Shown: positions 53,944 to 62,931 of the stretch, in pieces
How the letters are laid out: each line of letters opens with the position of its first letter
Numbering within the stretch: position 1 is the stretch's first letter
Origin: Thiofilum flexile DSM 14609
Lineage (GTDB): Bacteria; Pseudomonadota; Gammaproteobacteria; Thiotrichales; Thiotrichaceae
Length of the DNA stretch: 64,000 nucleotides
NCBI RefSeq assembly: GCF_000380185.1
Contig: NZ_KB904746.1
Location: forward strand, 124,001 to 188,000
Reading direction: 5' to 3'
Position numbers and translations under genes: made by a program
Notes under the pieces: model-generated
Databases searched by the model: none
What the model was told of the DNA's origin: nothing
What the model saw: the letters and a program-made list of their open reading frames with translations, nothing else

Positions 53944-54749
53944 GCACCACCTCCATTACGTAGTTTTTGGAGATAAGGACCAAAACCATCCTTACCTAAC
54001 CAAAAATGTAATAAATTATTAACACCATTACTCGTTAAGGTTGCACCTGATAAGGCATCAACCTGATGTTTAGACCGAGGATCATCCGCAGGTGCTACCG
54101 TCTTAGTTACTTGAATAACTAAATTACCCTGCTCATCATACAAAGTCTTGCCCGGCCATTTAGCCTTCCACATCGGATTATCGACCTCGCCACCTAACCC
54201 TGCAGTTTCAGCTTGCTCATAAAAGCCTAAACCCACTACGGTATTTAGATCGCCCTCTAGAGCAAGAAAACCATATAAGGTTGACCAAAGACCATAACCA
54301 GATACCGGTAAAATAACCTTTTTAAGCTGATCATTTTCTTTTACCAAATACACGGTTGCATATTTAGCACGGCGTTTAATAGAGGCTATATCCTGCTCAC
54401 GGGTTAATACCACATTTTGCTTAGGATCTATGGCAGCCGCCCGCGCATCAAATTTTTCTGGGTCAATATCATTCACATACTCACCCGTTTGCAGATCAAC
54501 GACTTTTGCCTCTACATTTTTAAAGGCTTCGTCGATAGGCGTTCCCGGCGGTGCTAATTGACCAATGTCTATAATATTCTGTTTACGATTGAGTGTTTTA
54601 TTAACATCTTGAATCGGTTTGAGTGCAACGGCAGTGGTAGATACCGCGACCGCACACACTAAACACAAGGCTAAAGCAACGCCTACGGTTTTTTTAGTGC
54701 TATCATTCGGCAGTGCTAAAAACTCATCTATTTTAGCTTTAATACTCAT
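53940..54749 (-). CDS. nqrC: Na+-translocating NADH:quinone reductase subunit C
   Basis: 269 residues. N-terminal membrane helix followed by a periplasmic FMN domain. The FMN is attached to the Thr of the SGAT motif, visible in [18 protein letters not shown] near residue 235. It overlaps nqrB and nqrD by 4 bases on both sides, so translation is coupled. Confidence 0.96.
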   Translation of the reverse strand: MSIKAKIDEFLALPNDSTKKTVGVALALCLVCAVAVSTTAVALKPIQDVNKTLNRKQNIIDIGQLAPPGTPIDEAFKNVEAKVVDLQTGEYVNDIDPEKFDARAAAIDPKQNVVLTREQDIASIKRRAKYATVYLVKENDQLKKVILPVSGYGLWSTLYGFLALEGDLNTVVGLGFYEQAETAGLGGEVDNPMWKAKWPGKTLYDEQGNLVIQVTKTVAPADDPRSKHQVDALSGATLTSNGVNNLLHFWLGKDGFGPYLQKLRNGGGA

Positions 54750-55975
54750 ACTTTCAGCCCCTTAGGTTGTTGGCGCTGCTCACGACGCTTAATATTAAGC
54801 TTCATCACACCATAATCGATCAGTGGTGAAAACATATTGGCAAAAAGAATGGCTAGCATCATGCCCTCAGGGAAAGCAGGATTGACCACACGAATCAAGA
54901 CCACCATCACCCCAATTAAAATGCCAAACCACAAGCGTCCGATATCGGTATGAGCCGCCGTGACGGGATCGGTTGCCATAAAGATCATACCAAAGGCAAA
55001 ACCACCCATGACTAGATGCCAATACCACGATACCCCAAACATATGATTGGTGGAGCTACCGATTAGGTTTAATAAAGTCGACATTAATACCATACCGACA
55101 AAAACCCCGGTCACAATACGCCAGCTAGCAATTCGAGTATAGAGTAAGAATGCCCCACCGAGGAAAATCGCTAACACCGAAGTCTCGCCAAGTGAGCCTG
55201 GTTCAAAGCCTATGAAAGCATCCCACCAGCTCAAGCCTGTGGTAGTTACCGCATTAATCCCACCCGCAGCAGCTACTGCTAAGGGTGTAGCACCCGAATA
55301 GCCATCTACCGCAACCCAAACCGTATCACCTGACATATAAGCAGGATAGGCAAAGAATAGGAAGGCTCGTCCAGCAAGCGCTGGATTGACGAAATTCTTA
55401 CCTGTACCACCGAATACTTCTTTGCCTAAGATGACCCCAAATAGAATACCTAAACCCACCATCCATAGAGGTGTAGTCGGTGGTAGGGTTAAAGAGTATA
55501 AAATCGAAGTAACAAAAAAGCCTTCATTCACTTCATGCCCACGTACTAAGGCAAAAATGACCTCAGCAATACCACCTACAATAAAGGTAGTCATATAAAT
55601 GGGTACGAAATAGAGAAAACCATGAAAGAGGTTATTAAAGAAACTATCAACATGATAGCCAAATAGACTCATAATCGCATGACGCCAGCCTTCTTGATTA
55701 GCCAGCAGCGCGGGGTTGTCATGTAAGACTAAATTAGCTTGATAGCCCGTGTTATAACAGGCCATAAACATCACGGGAAAGGTGGCTAACCATACATAGC
55801 CCATCACCCGTTTTAAATCTAAGGCATCGCGCACATGCGGTGCGCCAATAGTTTTATTAGGTGGGCTATAGAGTAAGGTATCCACCATCTCAAATAAGCC
55901 ATAGTACTTATGGAATCGCCCACCATCCGCAAACATAGGCTCAATACGATCTAGTAAATTACGTAATGCTTTCAC
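54746..55975 (-). CDS. nqrB: Na+-translocating NADH:quinone reductase subunit B
   Basis: 409 residues, about ten membrane helices. The second covalent FMN site is the Thr of SGATPLAVA near residue 225 ([11 protein letters not shown]). [21 protein letters not shown] near 180 is the RnfD/NqrB signature. This subunit carries part of the Na+ pathway and riboflavin. It lies 3 bases after nqrA. Confidence 0.96.
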   Translation of the reverse strand: MKALRNLLDRIEPMFADGGRFHKYYGLFEMVDTLLYSPPNKTIGAPHVRDALDLKRVMGYVWLATFPVMFMACYNTGYQANLVLHDNPALLANQEGWRHAIMSLFGYHVDSFFNNLFHGFLYFVPIYMTTFIVGGIAEVIFALVRGHEVNEGFFVTSILYSLTLPPTTPLWMVGLGILFGVILGKEVFGGTGKNFVNPALAGRAFLFFAYPAYMSGDTVWVAVDGYSGATPLAVAAAGGINAVTTTGLSWWDAFIGFEPGSLGETSVLAIFLGGAFLLYTRIASWRIVTGVFVGMVLMSTLLNLIGSSTNHMFGVSWYWHLVMGGFAFGMIFMATDPVTAAHTDIGRLWFGILIGVMVVLIRVVNPAFPEGMMLAILFANMFSPLIDYGVMKLNIKRREQRQQPKGLKV

Positions 55976-55978
55976 TAC

Positions 55979-57322
55979 CTAGTCCCCTCTTTCAATCATA
56001 CGCAGGCACTCACGTAGTGCTGGGCCATATTCGTATTTGCTATGACACACAAAAGTACAAAGCGCTAAATCTTCCTCATCTAGCTCTAAGGCACCCAATG
56101 CTTGAGCCATTACCGTATCGCGCACTAATAAAGAACGTAGTAATTGCGTCGGCAAAATATCTAACGGCATCACCTGCTCATAATTCCCTATCGGAACCAT
56201 GGCGCGATGACTACCATTTTGCGAGGCGGTCATAGAAAACTGTTCATGACGCACTTTGGGATTAAGGAAGACATTAATCGCTGAGAATTGATTGAGCCAA
56301 GGATTCAGCCAATGTAAAAATAAACGCGGTTGCTCTTCTTTAATCACCGACACTTGTTCGTGATAGCGTCCTTGATAGGCACTATTACCCGCAGCACGAT
56401 GTCCTGCGAGTACCGACCCCGAAATGACCCGGCAATCCTCTTTGGTATTGAGCTCATTCATGACAAAGTCATTGGTATTCGCGCCAATACGAGTACGTAT
56501 CAGACGAGGTTTGCTAATCACAGGGCCTGCAAGAGAAATAATGCGTTCTACCCACACCTTTCCCGTGGTGAAGAGTTTGCCCATAGCAATCACTTCTTGG
56601 GCGCTGAGATAGAAAACGGTCTTACTATCACTAACTGGCTCTAGATAATGGATATGCGTCCCTGGCAAACCGGCGGGATGCGGGCCTGAAAAGGATTCAT
56701 AGCGAATATTATCGAATGTGACCTTAGGGATATTCGACCCCTCGGCATAACACACATATACCACCGGGGCTAGACGCGAGAGCACTGCTAAGCCGTTTTT
56801 AAAGTCCGCACTATACTGCTGTATAACGACGGCGGGATCAGCCGCTAATGGGCGGGTATCCATGGCTGTTACAAAAATAGCACTTGGTTTAATGTCAGCC
56901 GCAGGTACTTTACTATAGGGTCGGGTTCTAAACCCTATCCATGCACCTGAACTTTGTAGCTCATCACGAATCGCCTGCTCATCTAGAGTCAAGAGTTGCT
57001 CAGGCGTATAAGCCGGAAATTCAACACTTTCCTCGTTTTCATCTAGTTCGATGACTACCGAGTTTAACACCCGTTGAGCACCACGATTAATGGCTTTAAT
57101 AACACCAGCGCCCGGAGCGGTAAAATTAATGAGGGGATTTTTACGATCAGTGAATACGACTTGTCCTATCTTAACATGGTCTCCTACTTGTACCTGCATA
57201 GCAGGTCGTAAGTCATGGAAATCACGCCCAAGAATAGCAACTTCTCGTGTTGGCTGATGGCTGTATATTTTCTGCTCAGGTTTACCAACCAGAGGCAGAT
57301 CCAGACCTTTGCTAATTTTCAT
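55979..57322 (-). CDS. nqrA: Na+-translocating NADH:quinone reductase subunit A
   Basis: 447 residues, standard length. The start [20 protein letters not shown] and the biotinyl-like hammerhead [20 protein letters not shown], then [20 protein letters not shown], identify NqrA rather than RnfC (no ferredoxin cysteines). NqrA binds ubiquinone on the cytoplasmic side. It is the first gene of the operon; the 265-base region upstream probably holds the promoter. Confidence 0.97.
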   Translation of the reverse strand: MKISKGLDLPLVGKPEQKIYSHQPTREVAILGRDFHDLRPAMQVQVGDHVKIGQVVFTDRKNPLINFTAPGAGVIKAINRGAQRVLNSVVIELDENEESVEFPAYTPEQLLTLDEQAIRDELQSSGAWIGFRTRPYSKVPAADIKPSAIFVTAMDTRPLAADPAVVIQQYSADFKNGLAVLSRLAPVVYVCYAEGSNIPKVTFDNIRYESFSGPHPAGLPGTHIHYLEPVSDSKTVFYLSAQEVIAMGKLFTTGKVWVERIISLAGPVISKPRLIRTRIGANTNDFVMNELNTKEDCRVISGSVLAGHRAAGNSAYQGRYHEQVSVIKEEQPRLFLHWLNPWLNQFSAINVFLNPKVRHEQFSMTASQNGSHRAMVPIGNYEQVMPLDILPTQLLRSLLVRDTVMAQALGALELDEEDLALCTFVCHSKYEYGPALRECLRMIERGD

Positions 57323-57587
57323 TGCGTTAATTCAATGCCTGTTTTCTACAAAAATGGTAGTCAAAGCGTGGAGTTAGATTGTAAAACCTCCAGCGTTTTC
57401 AAAGCTCGCAAGACAAACACCCGTACACGAGACCGTGCTAACTGTTGGAACAGGAATCCTTCGATGATGGGTTTAAAAGAAGAGCTGTGCAAGCTGTCTG
57501 GCTAGAGATTATGGCAGCATTTTTGCCGTTAACACAAGCTAAAAAACCCGTTCAATCCGTATAATACCTGATTACATCACTCATAAT
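57323..57587. other. Intergenic region between nqrA and the Gld-like cluster
   Basis: 265 bases. A plus-strand open frame ending at 57505 (ANCWNRNPSMMGLKEELCKL) looks like the tail of a lost gene, possibly an IS-type protein, but I cannot name it. No clear promoter for nqrA was found by eye. The sequence ACAAGCTAAAAAACCCGTTC near 57533 is AT-rich only. Confidence 0.3.
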
Positions 57588-58403
57588 TTACGGATTGGAT
57601 AAGGCCGGTAACAATTTGCTAGCCCAATTTGCGGGTAGACGATAAGTTAAACCCATTTCTCGATTAGTAAGTTTCAAATCCTGCTCTGTGCGCTCTATCT
57701 GAAAACGGATAGGTTGATTATCTTTGAGCTTAAGCTCCACTACAGGTAGATCAGGCGCTACATTTGCCACACTTTCTACCCCAATCGCACTCGCCGATTG
57801 CCAATCAGAACGTAGATCAAAATTAGTTGAACGCGTGCCATTAGGAAAAATAACTTCCTGCACCTCGGTATGTGAAGGTATTAAAGTGCGTGCAACTAAA
57901 TCTAAGGTACTGCCGCTTAAAAGCCCAGAAATGACTTCCGATACTAATACAAGCTGATTATTTACTAATAAATAACGCTGGGTAGTCACCGGATTGCTTT
58001 TTCCAAACCCAATCAATTGACCATTAAAGATTAACTGAGTTTTAAGTGGATTTAAATCAAAACTAGCTAAATCCAATGATTCTACCGCATAGCTTGTTAT
58101 AATAGGCTCTTGTATCAAGGTAATTAATTGCGTGATTTTTACCGGATTCGCCTCTACTGCATAGGGTTTCGCCATAAGCCAAGTTTTACCCTGCTTGTTA
58201 AACTCAATACGCTCTGGATTATTCGTATCAAGATAACGCTCTACTACAATAGTATTCAGCTCTGCAGGTTTAATAGTTAATAATGTATTACTCTCCTTGC
58301 TAGTCTGCAAAGATTGCGAAGCCCAATAGCCCCCGATGCCTAATACTAAAAGCAAAATAGCTAGTGCAATATTTAGCCAAAGCCGTTGACTCATACTACT
58401 CAT
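57588..58403 (-). CDS. DUF4340 domain protein of the Gld-like ABC cluster
   Basis: 271 residues from ATG 58403, which overlaps the preceding stop as ATGA. One N-terminal membrane helix (IALAILLLVLGIGGYWA) and a periplasmic region with the DUF4340 pattern (ERIEFNKQGKTWLMAKPYAV, then repeated beta units). The family is regularly encoded after GldG-like genes. Function unknown; the cluster may act at the envelope. Confidence 0.82.
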   Translation of the reverse strand: MSSMSQRLWLNIALAILLLVLGIGGYWASQSLQTSKESNTLLTIKPAELNTIVVERYLDTNNPERIEFNKQGKTWLMAKPYAVEANPVKITQLITLIQEPIITSYAVESLDLASFDLNPLKTQLIFNGQLIGFGKSNPVTTQRYLLVNNQLVLVSEVISGLLSGSTLDLVARTLIPSHTEVQEVIFPNGTRSTNFDLRSDWQSASAIGVESVANVAPDLPVVELKLKDNQPIRFQIERTEQDLKLTNREMGLTYRLPANWASKLLPALSNP

Positions 58404-59809
58404 AAACGCCGCCTCTTTAACCAAACTCGCACCCCTATTCCTATGAGAATTAATGGCAAGCCTAATAAGAAAAACAATGCCAAAATCACGCCCATACGTG
58501 GCTCTAGATTAAAGGTTAAATCCGGTGCAGGATTCATTTTTATGCCTACTAAACTATCATCACGACTTAACCAATTAAAGATTTGTACTGCTAAATCTAA
58601 ATTCCCCCCCTCACCTATAAAACCATTAGTCATGAAATCACTGTCCCCAATCACCACAATACGTTGTTGTTTATTAGCAGCACTATCTTTATCTGACTCC
58701 ATACTACGCACAAGACTTAAGCCAATAGTAATCGGCCCTATGATATCACCCTTAGTATCATCATAAACCACCTTGGCTTGTAATGGATCAACCTCTAACC
58801 AGCTTTGTGGTAGAGTTTTTAAAAACTCTTCTACTTTCCAAGTTATCGCTGCATTTTTAGCTTCATTAGGGTTCGACCTTATCATGGTAGAAAAAGGAAA
58901 TAGCGTTTGAATTTTTAAATTTTTGGTTAATTGGGAGCGTGGATCGTAATCGATCACGGGGACAACGGCTGGATGCTTTATGCCTAACATAGCTTGTAGG
59001 CGTTCATTGGCATCGACTACTGTCCCTATAGGTATTTGAATAGTAAGTAAATCTTCTAAAGGAGTTAAGCCCTTTAGCTCGCCTGGATCCTGTAGCCATA
59101 ATAAATTCCCACCCTGCTGAATATATTCTTCTAGTAGTTTTACCTCCGCCGCTAATAGCTCACTTTGAGGTGCTGCTAATACTACTAAACTAGCATTAGT
59201 GGGAATAGATTGGGTTCTTAATAAATTATGTGGTTGAATTTTAAAACCGCTTTTTTCTAATAAATCGGTTAAACGTGATAGCCCATTTGATTCTGTCCAT
59301 AAGGGTTGCCGCTCCCCATGCCCTTCAATAAATACGACTATACGTTCTGATGAGCGTGTCATACGGATTAAAGCACTCACTATTTCGGACTCATTAGCAG
59401 AAGTTAGTAACTCTTTTTGTTGATTTGGAGCCTCGCCTAACTTTAAAACTAACTGACCACTATATTGAACACCATCCTCAGCCGCTTGCTTAGGTGCTAA
59501 ATCAGGGTTTAATGCGGTAAATTTGATATCTGGCTTAATACGCTGGTATTTTTTTATAACTTTTTCAACTTTTGTTCTTAAATCATCATCATTGGGCAAA
59601 TAAGCGACTACCTCTAATGGCTTATTAATTGTTTTTAATAGCTGCTCAGTATTTGTGCTCAGGCTATTACGATTACCATAAGTCCAATCAAACTCATAGG
59701 AGAATAATGTACTAACAAAGGCTATGCCACCGATAATAGCTAATAAGATGATATAAAAAAACAAGCTATTTAACTGCAGGTGCCGATGTGTTGATTTTGT
59801 CATTTTCAT
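58400..59809 (-). CDS. GldG-like ABC-type transport auxiliary protein
   Basis: 469 residues: an N-terminal membrane helix (FFYIILLAIIGGIAFVSTLF), a long periplasmic GldG/DUF7088-like domain (VVFIEGHGERQP near 165, LVVLAAPQSELLAAEVKLLEEY near 217, VVIGDSDFMTNGF near 395) and a C-terminal helix followed by RVWLKRRRL. In Bacteroidetes GldG works with GldF and GldA in gliding; proteobacterial relatives are widespread and uncharacterised. It lies 5 bases after the permease gene. Confidence 0.85.
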   Translation of the reverse strand: MKMTKSTHRHLQLNSLFFYIILLAIIGGIAFVSTLFSYEFDWTYGNRNSLSTNTEQLLKTINKPLEVVAYLPNDDDLRTKVEKVIKKYQRIKPDIKFTALNPDLAPKQAAEDGVQYSGQLVLKLGEAPNQQKELLTSANESEIVSALIRMTRSSERIVVFIEGHGERQPLWTESNGLSRLTDLLEKSGFKIQPHNLLRTQSIPTNASLVVLAAPQSELLAAEVKLLEEYIQQGGNLLWLQDPGELKGLTPLEDLLTIQIPIGTVVDANERLQAMLGIKHPAVVPVIDYDPRSQLTKNLKIQTLFPFSTMIRSNPNEAKNAAITWKVEEFLKTLPQSWLEVDPLQAKVVYDDTKGDIIGPITIGLSLVRSMESDKDSAANKQQRIVVIGDSDFMTNGFIGEGGNLDLAVQIFNWLSRDDSLVGIKMNPAPDLTFNLEPRMGVILALFFLLGLPLILIGIGVRVWLKRRRL

Positions 59810-59814
59810 ATTAC

Positions 59815-60567
59815 TTATCCCTGCAAGCGATCACTATCTAATTTATGAATAGTGAGCACTAAAAATCCTACTATAAATAATAGATAATAAATTAAATCGG
59901 TGGTATTAAAAATACCCTCTAAAAATGCACTAAAATGACCGAAATGTGATAAGTAAACAAATAATGAACTAGCTGAATTAGCGGAACTACCCGAAATATA
60001 AATAACCACTAAAAAGAGGAGTAAACCAAAAGTACTCATTGCTGCAATAATAGGTTGTTTCGTTAGAGAAGATAAAAACAATCCCGCAGCGGCAAAAGAA
60101 GCTAATAATAATACTAAACCGAGCACAGCGGCACTAAATTTCCCCCAATCTAGATTAGCACCTAATGCTAGAGAAAATGGCATTAAAGAAATCATAAAAA
60201 TAATAATTAAGATAAAAATCATTAAGCCTAAATACTTACCTAATACAATTTGAGTACTTGATATAGGTGCTGACTTTAATAATACTAACGTTTTATTCAT
60301 ACGCTCTTCGGCGAGTAAACGCATAGTCAGCAGCGGCATAACCGCTAACATAATAACACCCGCCCATAAATAAAGGCTGGCAATAACAATATCAGTAAGT
60401 CCGGGGGCATTATCTTGTCCCGCTAAAGCAGGTTGTAATACATTAATATATTGATCTAGAGTATAGAGAAAAATAAAAGCTAAGATCGCTTGTAAAATAG
60501 CTAAAATAATCCAAGCCATGGGTGAGTAAAACATGCGCTTTAACTCATTGCTAGCCACCATAAACAT
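59815..60567 (-). CDS. ABC-2 type permease (GldF/NosY-like)
   Basis: 250 residues with six membrane helices. The N-terminus NELKRMFYSPMAWIILAILQ and the central LTMRLLAEERMNKTLVLLKSAPI are typical of GldF-like ABC-2 permeases. It would form the channel energised by the ATPase gene 11 bases upstream. Confidence 0.9.
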   Translation of the reverse strand: MFMVASNELKRMFYSPMAWIILAILQAILAFIFLYTLDQYINVLQPALAGQDNAPGLTDIVIASLYLWAGVIMLAVMPLLTMRLLAEERMNKTLVLLKSAPISSTQIVLGKYLGLMIFILIIIFMISLMPFSLALGANLDWGKFSAAVLGLVLLLASFAAAGLFLSSLTKQPIIAAMSTFGLLLFLVVIYISGSSANSASSLFVYLSHFGHFSAFLEGIFNTTDLIYYLLFIVGFLVLTIHKLDSDRLQG

Positions 60568-60578
60568 CCTATTAGCTC

Positions 60579-61514
60579 CTAATTTAATCCTGACTCTTGA
60601 TGAACTAAGCTCATAAATACCTGCTCTAATGAGTACGTTGTCGGAGTTAAGCTTTTAATTTTTATATTATTTTTCACACAAAGCTCAGCCAATAGTGGCG
60701 CTACATTCACCCCCCGCTCATGGCTTAACTCATACTTAGCATAGCCTTTCATTTGCACCGCTTGTATTTGGGGCAAGCTCTGTAGTAATTCAGTCGGAAT
60801 TTCTGATTCACACTCTAGTGTTATTAGTTTATCTAACTCACCTGTTAGATTTACTAAACTATCATTGAAAACCGATTTGCCTTTATCAATCATTTGTACC
60901 CGATCACAAATGGCTTGTACTTCTGGCAAAATATGAGTCGATAGAATCACCGCATGACTATCACCTAATTCACGAATCAGGGTGCGAATTTCCCGAATTT
61001 GAATAGGATCTAGCCCTACAGTAGGCTCATCTAGAATAACCACCTCAGGTTGGTGTAGAATAGCTTGAGCAATACCAATTCTTTGTTGGTAACCTTTAGA
61101 TAGATTATTAATGAGTCTATGCTTGACATCCTCTAAATAACAGCGTCTACAGGCTTGCGTAACTAATGCCTTGCGTTCTTTGGGCTTAATCTGATGCAGT
61201 TGAGCACAATACTCTAGGTATTCATTGACCGTCAAATCACGATATAAGGGAGGATTTTCCGGTAAATACCCTATAAATCGCTTAGCTATTTTAGGTTGAT
61301 CAACCAAATCAATCCCTTTAATAGTAATCTGCCCCTCAGTGGGTGATAAGTTACCGGTTAACATTTGCAGGGTAGTTGATTTACCTGCACCATTAGGCCC
61401 TAATAACCCCAATACCTCTCCTTGTTTTAATTGGAGGGACAAATCGTGTACAACTTTATACCCCCTAAATTCACGTGTTAATCCAACAGCTTGGAGCAAG
61501 ACATTGACTTCCAT
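60579..61514 (-). CDS. ABC transporter ATPase (GldA/CcmA-like)
   Basis: 311 residues. Walker A GLLGPNGAGKSTTLQML near residue 37, Q-loop and GYLPENPPLYRDLTVNEYLEY near 90, signature LSKGYQQRIGIAQAIL near 137, Walker B VVILDEPTVGLDP near 157, then a C-terminal regulatory extension of about 80 residues. GYLPENPPLY is characteristic of the GldA branch. First gene of the four-gene run. Confidence 0.93.
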   Translation of the reverse strand: MEVNVLLQAVGLTREFRGYKVVHDLSLQLKQGEVLGLLGPNGAGKSTTLQMLTGNLSPTEGQITIKGIDLVDQPKIAKRFIGYLPENPPLYRDLTVNEYLEYCAQLHQIKPKERKALVTQACRRCYLEDVKHRLINNLSKGYQQRIGIAQAILHQPEVVILDEPTVGLDPIQIREIRTLIRELGDSHAVILSTHILPEVQAICDRVQMIDKGKSVFNDSLVNLTGELDKLITLECESEIPTELLQSLPQIQAVQMKGYAKYELSHERGVNVAPLLAELCVKNNIKIKSLTPTTYSLEQVFMSLVHQESGLN

Positions 61515-61625
61515 ACCTTCGTTTCCTTTTATTTATTATCACATGCCATTTATCTTCGATTAATTTGACGAATATCAATCTTCTTTCTAGTATTAACGCC
61601 ATTATGGGCTGAGGAAAATCATAAC

Positions 61626-62138
61626 ATGATGAAGGAATCTGCTAAACAGTGGTATTTACTCACCAGTAAACCTCATAAGGATGCCTTAGCTGAGCATCAT
61701 TTAGTTAATCAAGGCTATAGTGTCTACCGCCCCCTCGCACAGCGCTTACGTACTCGTCGAGGTAAGCAAGAAACCGTTGTTGAGTCGCTATTTCCACGCT
61801 ATCTTTTTATTGAACTCAATCGTATTGATGATAATTGGGCACCAATTCGCTCTACGGTAGGCGTACAAGGCTTTGTGCGTTTTGGTGATATGCCAGCCCC
61901 TGTCCCTTCCCATTTAATCGAGTACTTACATCTACATGAGTCCACCTTAAGCGCACGTGCCATTGATCTGGATCGCTTTCATACAGGTGACTCGGTCATC
62001 ATTAAAGACGGCCCCTTTCGAGGACTTATCGGTATTTTTCAACAATATGATGGTGAGCAACGTGCCATTATCTTATTAGAAATCCTCCACAAAGCGACCC
62101 CGCTTAAAGTCAACCCCGCACAAGTCATGGCTGCCTGA
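61626..62138 (+). CDS. rfaH: Transcription elongation factor RfaH
   Basis: 170 residues with an NGN domain (KQWYLLTSKPHKDALAEHHL, then LFPRYLFIEL and VGVQGFVRFGDMPAPVP) and a KOW motif (HTGDSVIIKDGPFRGLIGIF). The specialised NusG paralog RfaH works at ops elements to help long operons be transcribed and translated. No ops element (GGCGGTAGCGTG-like) was noticed in the window. Confidence 0.9.
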   Translation: MMKESAKQWYLLTSKPHKDALAEHHLVNQGYSVYRPLAQRLRTRRGKQETVVESLFPRYLFIELNRIDDNWAPIRSTVGVQGFVRFGDMPAPVPSHLIEYLHLHESTLSARAIDLDRFHTGDSVIIKDGPFRGLIGIFQQYDGEQRAIILLEILHKATPLKVNPAQVMAA

Positions 62139-62151
62139 TTTTAATAGCGTA

Positions 62152-62901
62152 TTAATAATTCAATAAACGCCCCCCCTCGACGGCAATAATTTGCCCGGTG
62201 ATGTAGTGCGCGTCTTGAATTAAAAAGCTGATGGCTTTAGCGATGTCTTCCGGTGTACCCGCTCGCTTTAAAGCGGTGCGGGACAGGGTATGCTCTTGAT
62301 GCTCAGCAGAAACTCCTTGTTCAGGCCATAAAATGGCTCCGGGTGCTACTCCATTGACTCGAATCTCTGCCCCTAATTCGCGAGCTAATAACTGTGTCGC
62401 CATCACCAAACCCGCCTTGGCTACCCCATAAGCTATATACCCGCTATGGGGACGCATGCCATGAATATCGACCATATTCACGATACAGCCTTGTGTTTGT
62501 TTCAGATACGGCGCTACCGCTTGGGCTAGAAAAATGGGAGCCGTTAAATTCACCCCTAGCAGATCATGCCATTGGGTGAGCGTTAAACTCTCTAATGGGG
62601 TGGCATAGTAGGTCGAAGCATTATTGATCAGAACATCCAAGCATCCGGTATGAGCGACAGCCTGTGTGACTATATCCTTTAAACTCTCCGTTACTAATAA
62701 ATCACCCTGTACTAAGGCACAGGATAAAGGACGTTTAGCATTTAATTCTTGCGCTAATTGTTGTGCTTCACTTTCCGCTTGATGGTAATGGATAATGACA
62801 GTAGCCCCCTGAGCGTGTAAAAAACGGGCGGTAACCGCACCAATACGTTTTGCCGCTCCGGTGAGTAGTACCGTTTTACCCTGTAAAGTATCCGCTCCCA
62901 A
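62152..62901 (-). CDS. folM: SDR-family oxidoreductase, probable pteridine reductase
   Basis: 249 residues starting at TTG 62901; a stop lies just upstream in frame and AGGGGT is correctly spaced, so no ATG start is possible nearby. VLLTGAAKRIGAVTARFLH is the pteridine-reductase-type nucleotide loop (TGxxxRxG with Arg). Catalytic Tyr and Lys lie in GYIAYGVAKAGLVM. Likely reduces dihydromonapterin or dihydrofolate as FolM/PTR1 does; the substrate is inferred from the AAKRIG loop. Divergent from the methyltransferase gene by about 30 bases. Confidence 0.85.
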   Translation of the reverse strand: MGADTLQGKTVLLTGAAKRIGAVTARFLHAQGATVIIHYHQAESEAQQLAQELNAKRPLSCALVQGDLLVTESLKDIVTQAVAHTGCLDVLINNASTYYATPLESLTLTQWHDLLGVNLTAPIFLAQAVAPYLKQTQGCIVNMVDIHGMRPHSGYIAYGVAKAGLVMATQLLARELGAEIRVNGVAPGAILWPEQGVSAEHQEHTLSRTALKRAGTPEDIAKAISFLIQDAHYITGQIIAVEGGRLLNY

Positions 62902-62931
62902 TGGTCACCCCTAGAATTAAGTATTAATCAT

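Noticed and set aside
51431-57322. Rnf complex (rnfABCDGE)
   Set aside because: NqrA lacks RnfC cysteines, NqrF carries ferredoxin and NADH domains, and nqrM follows, so the operon is Na+-NQR.
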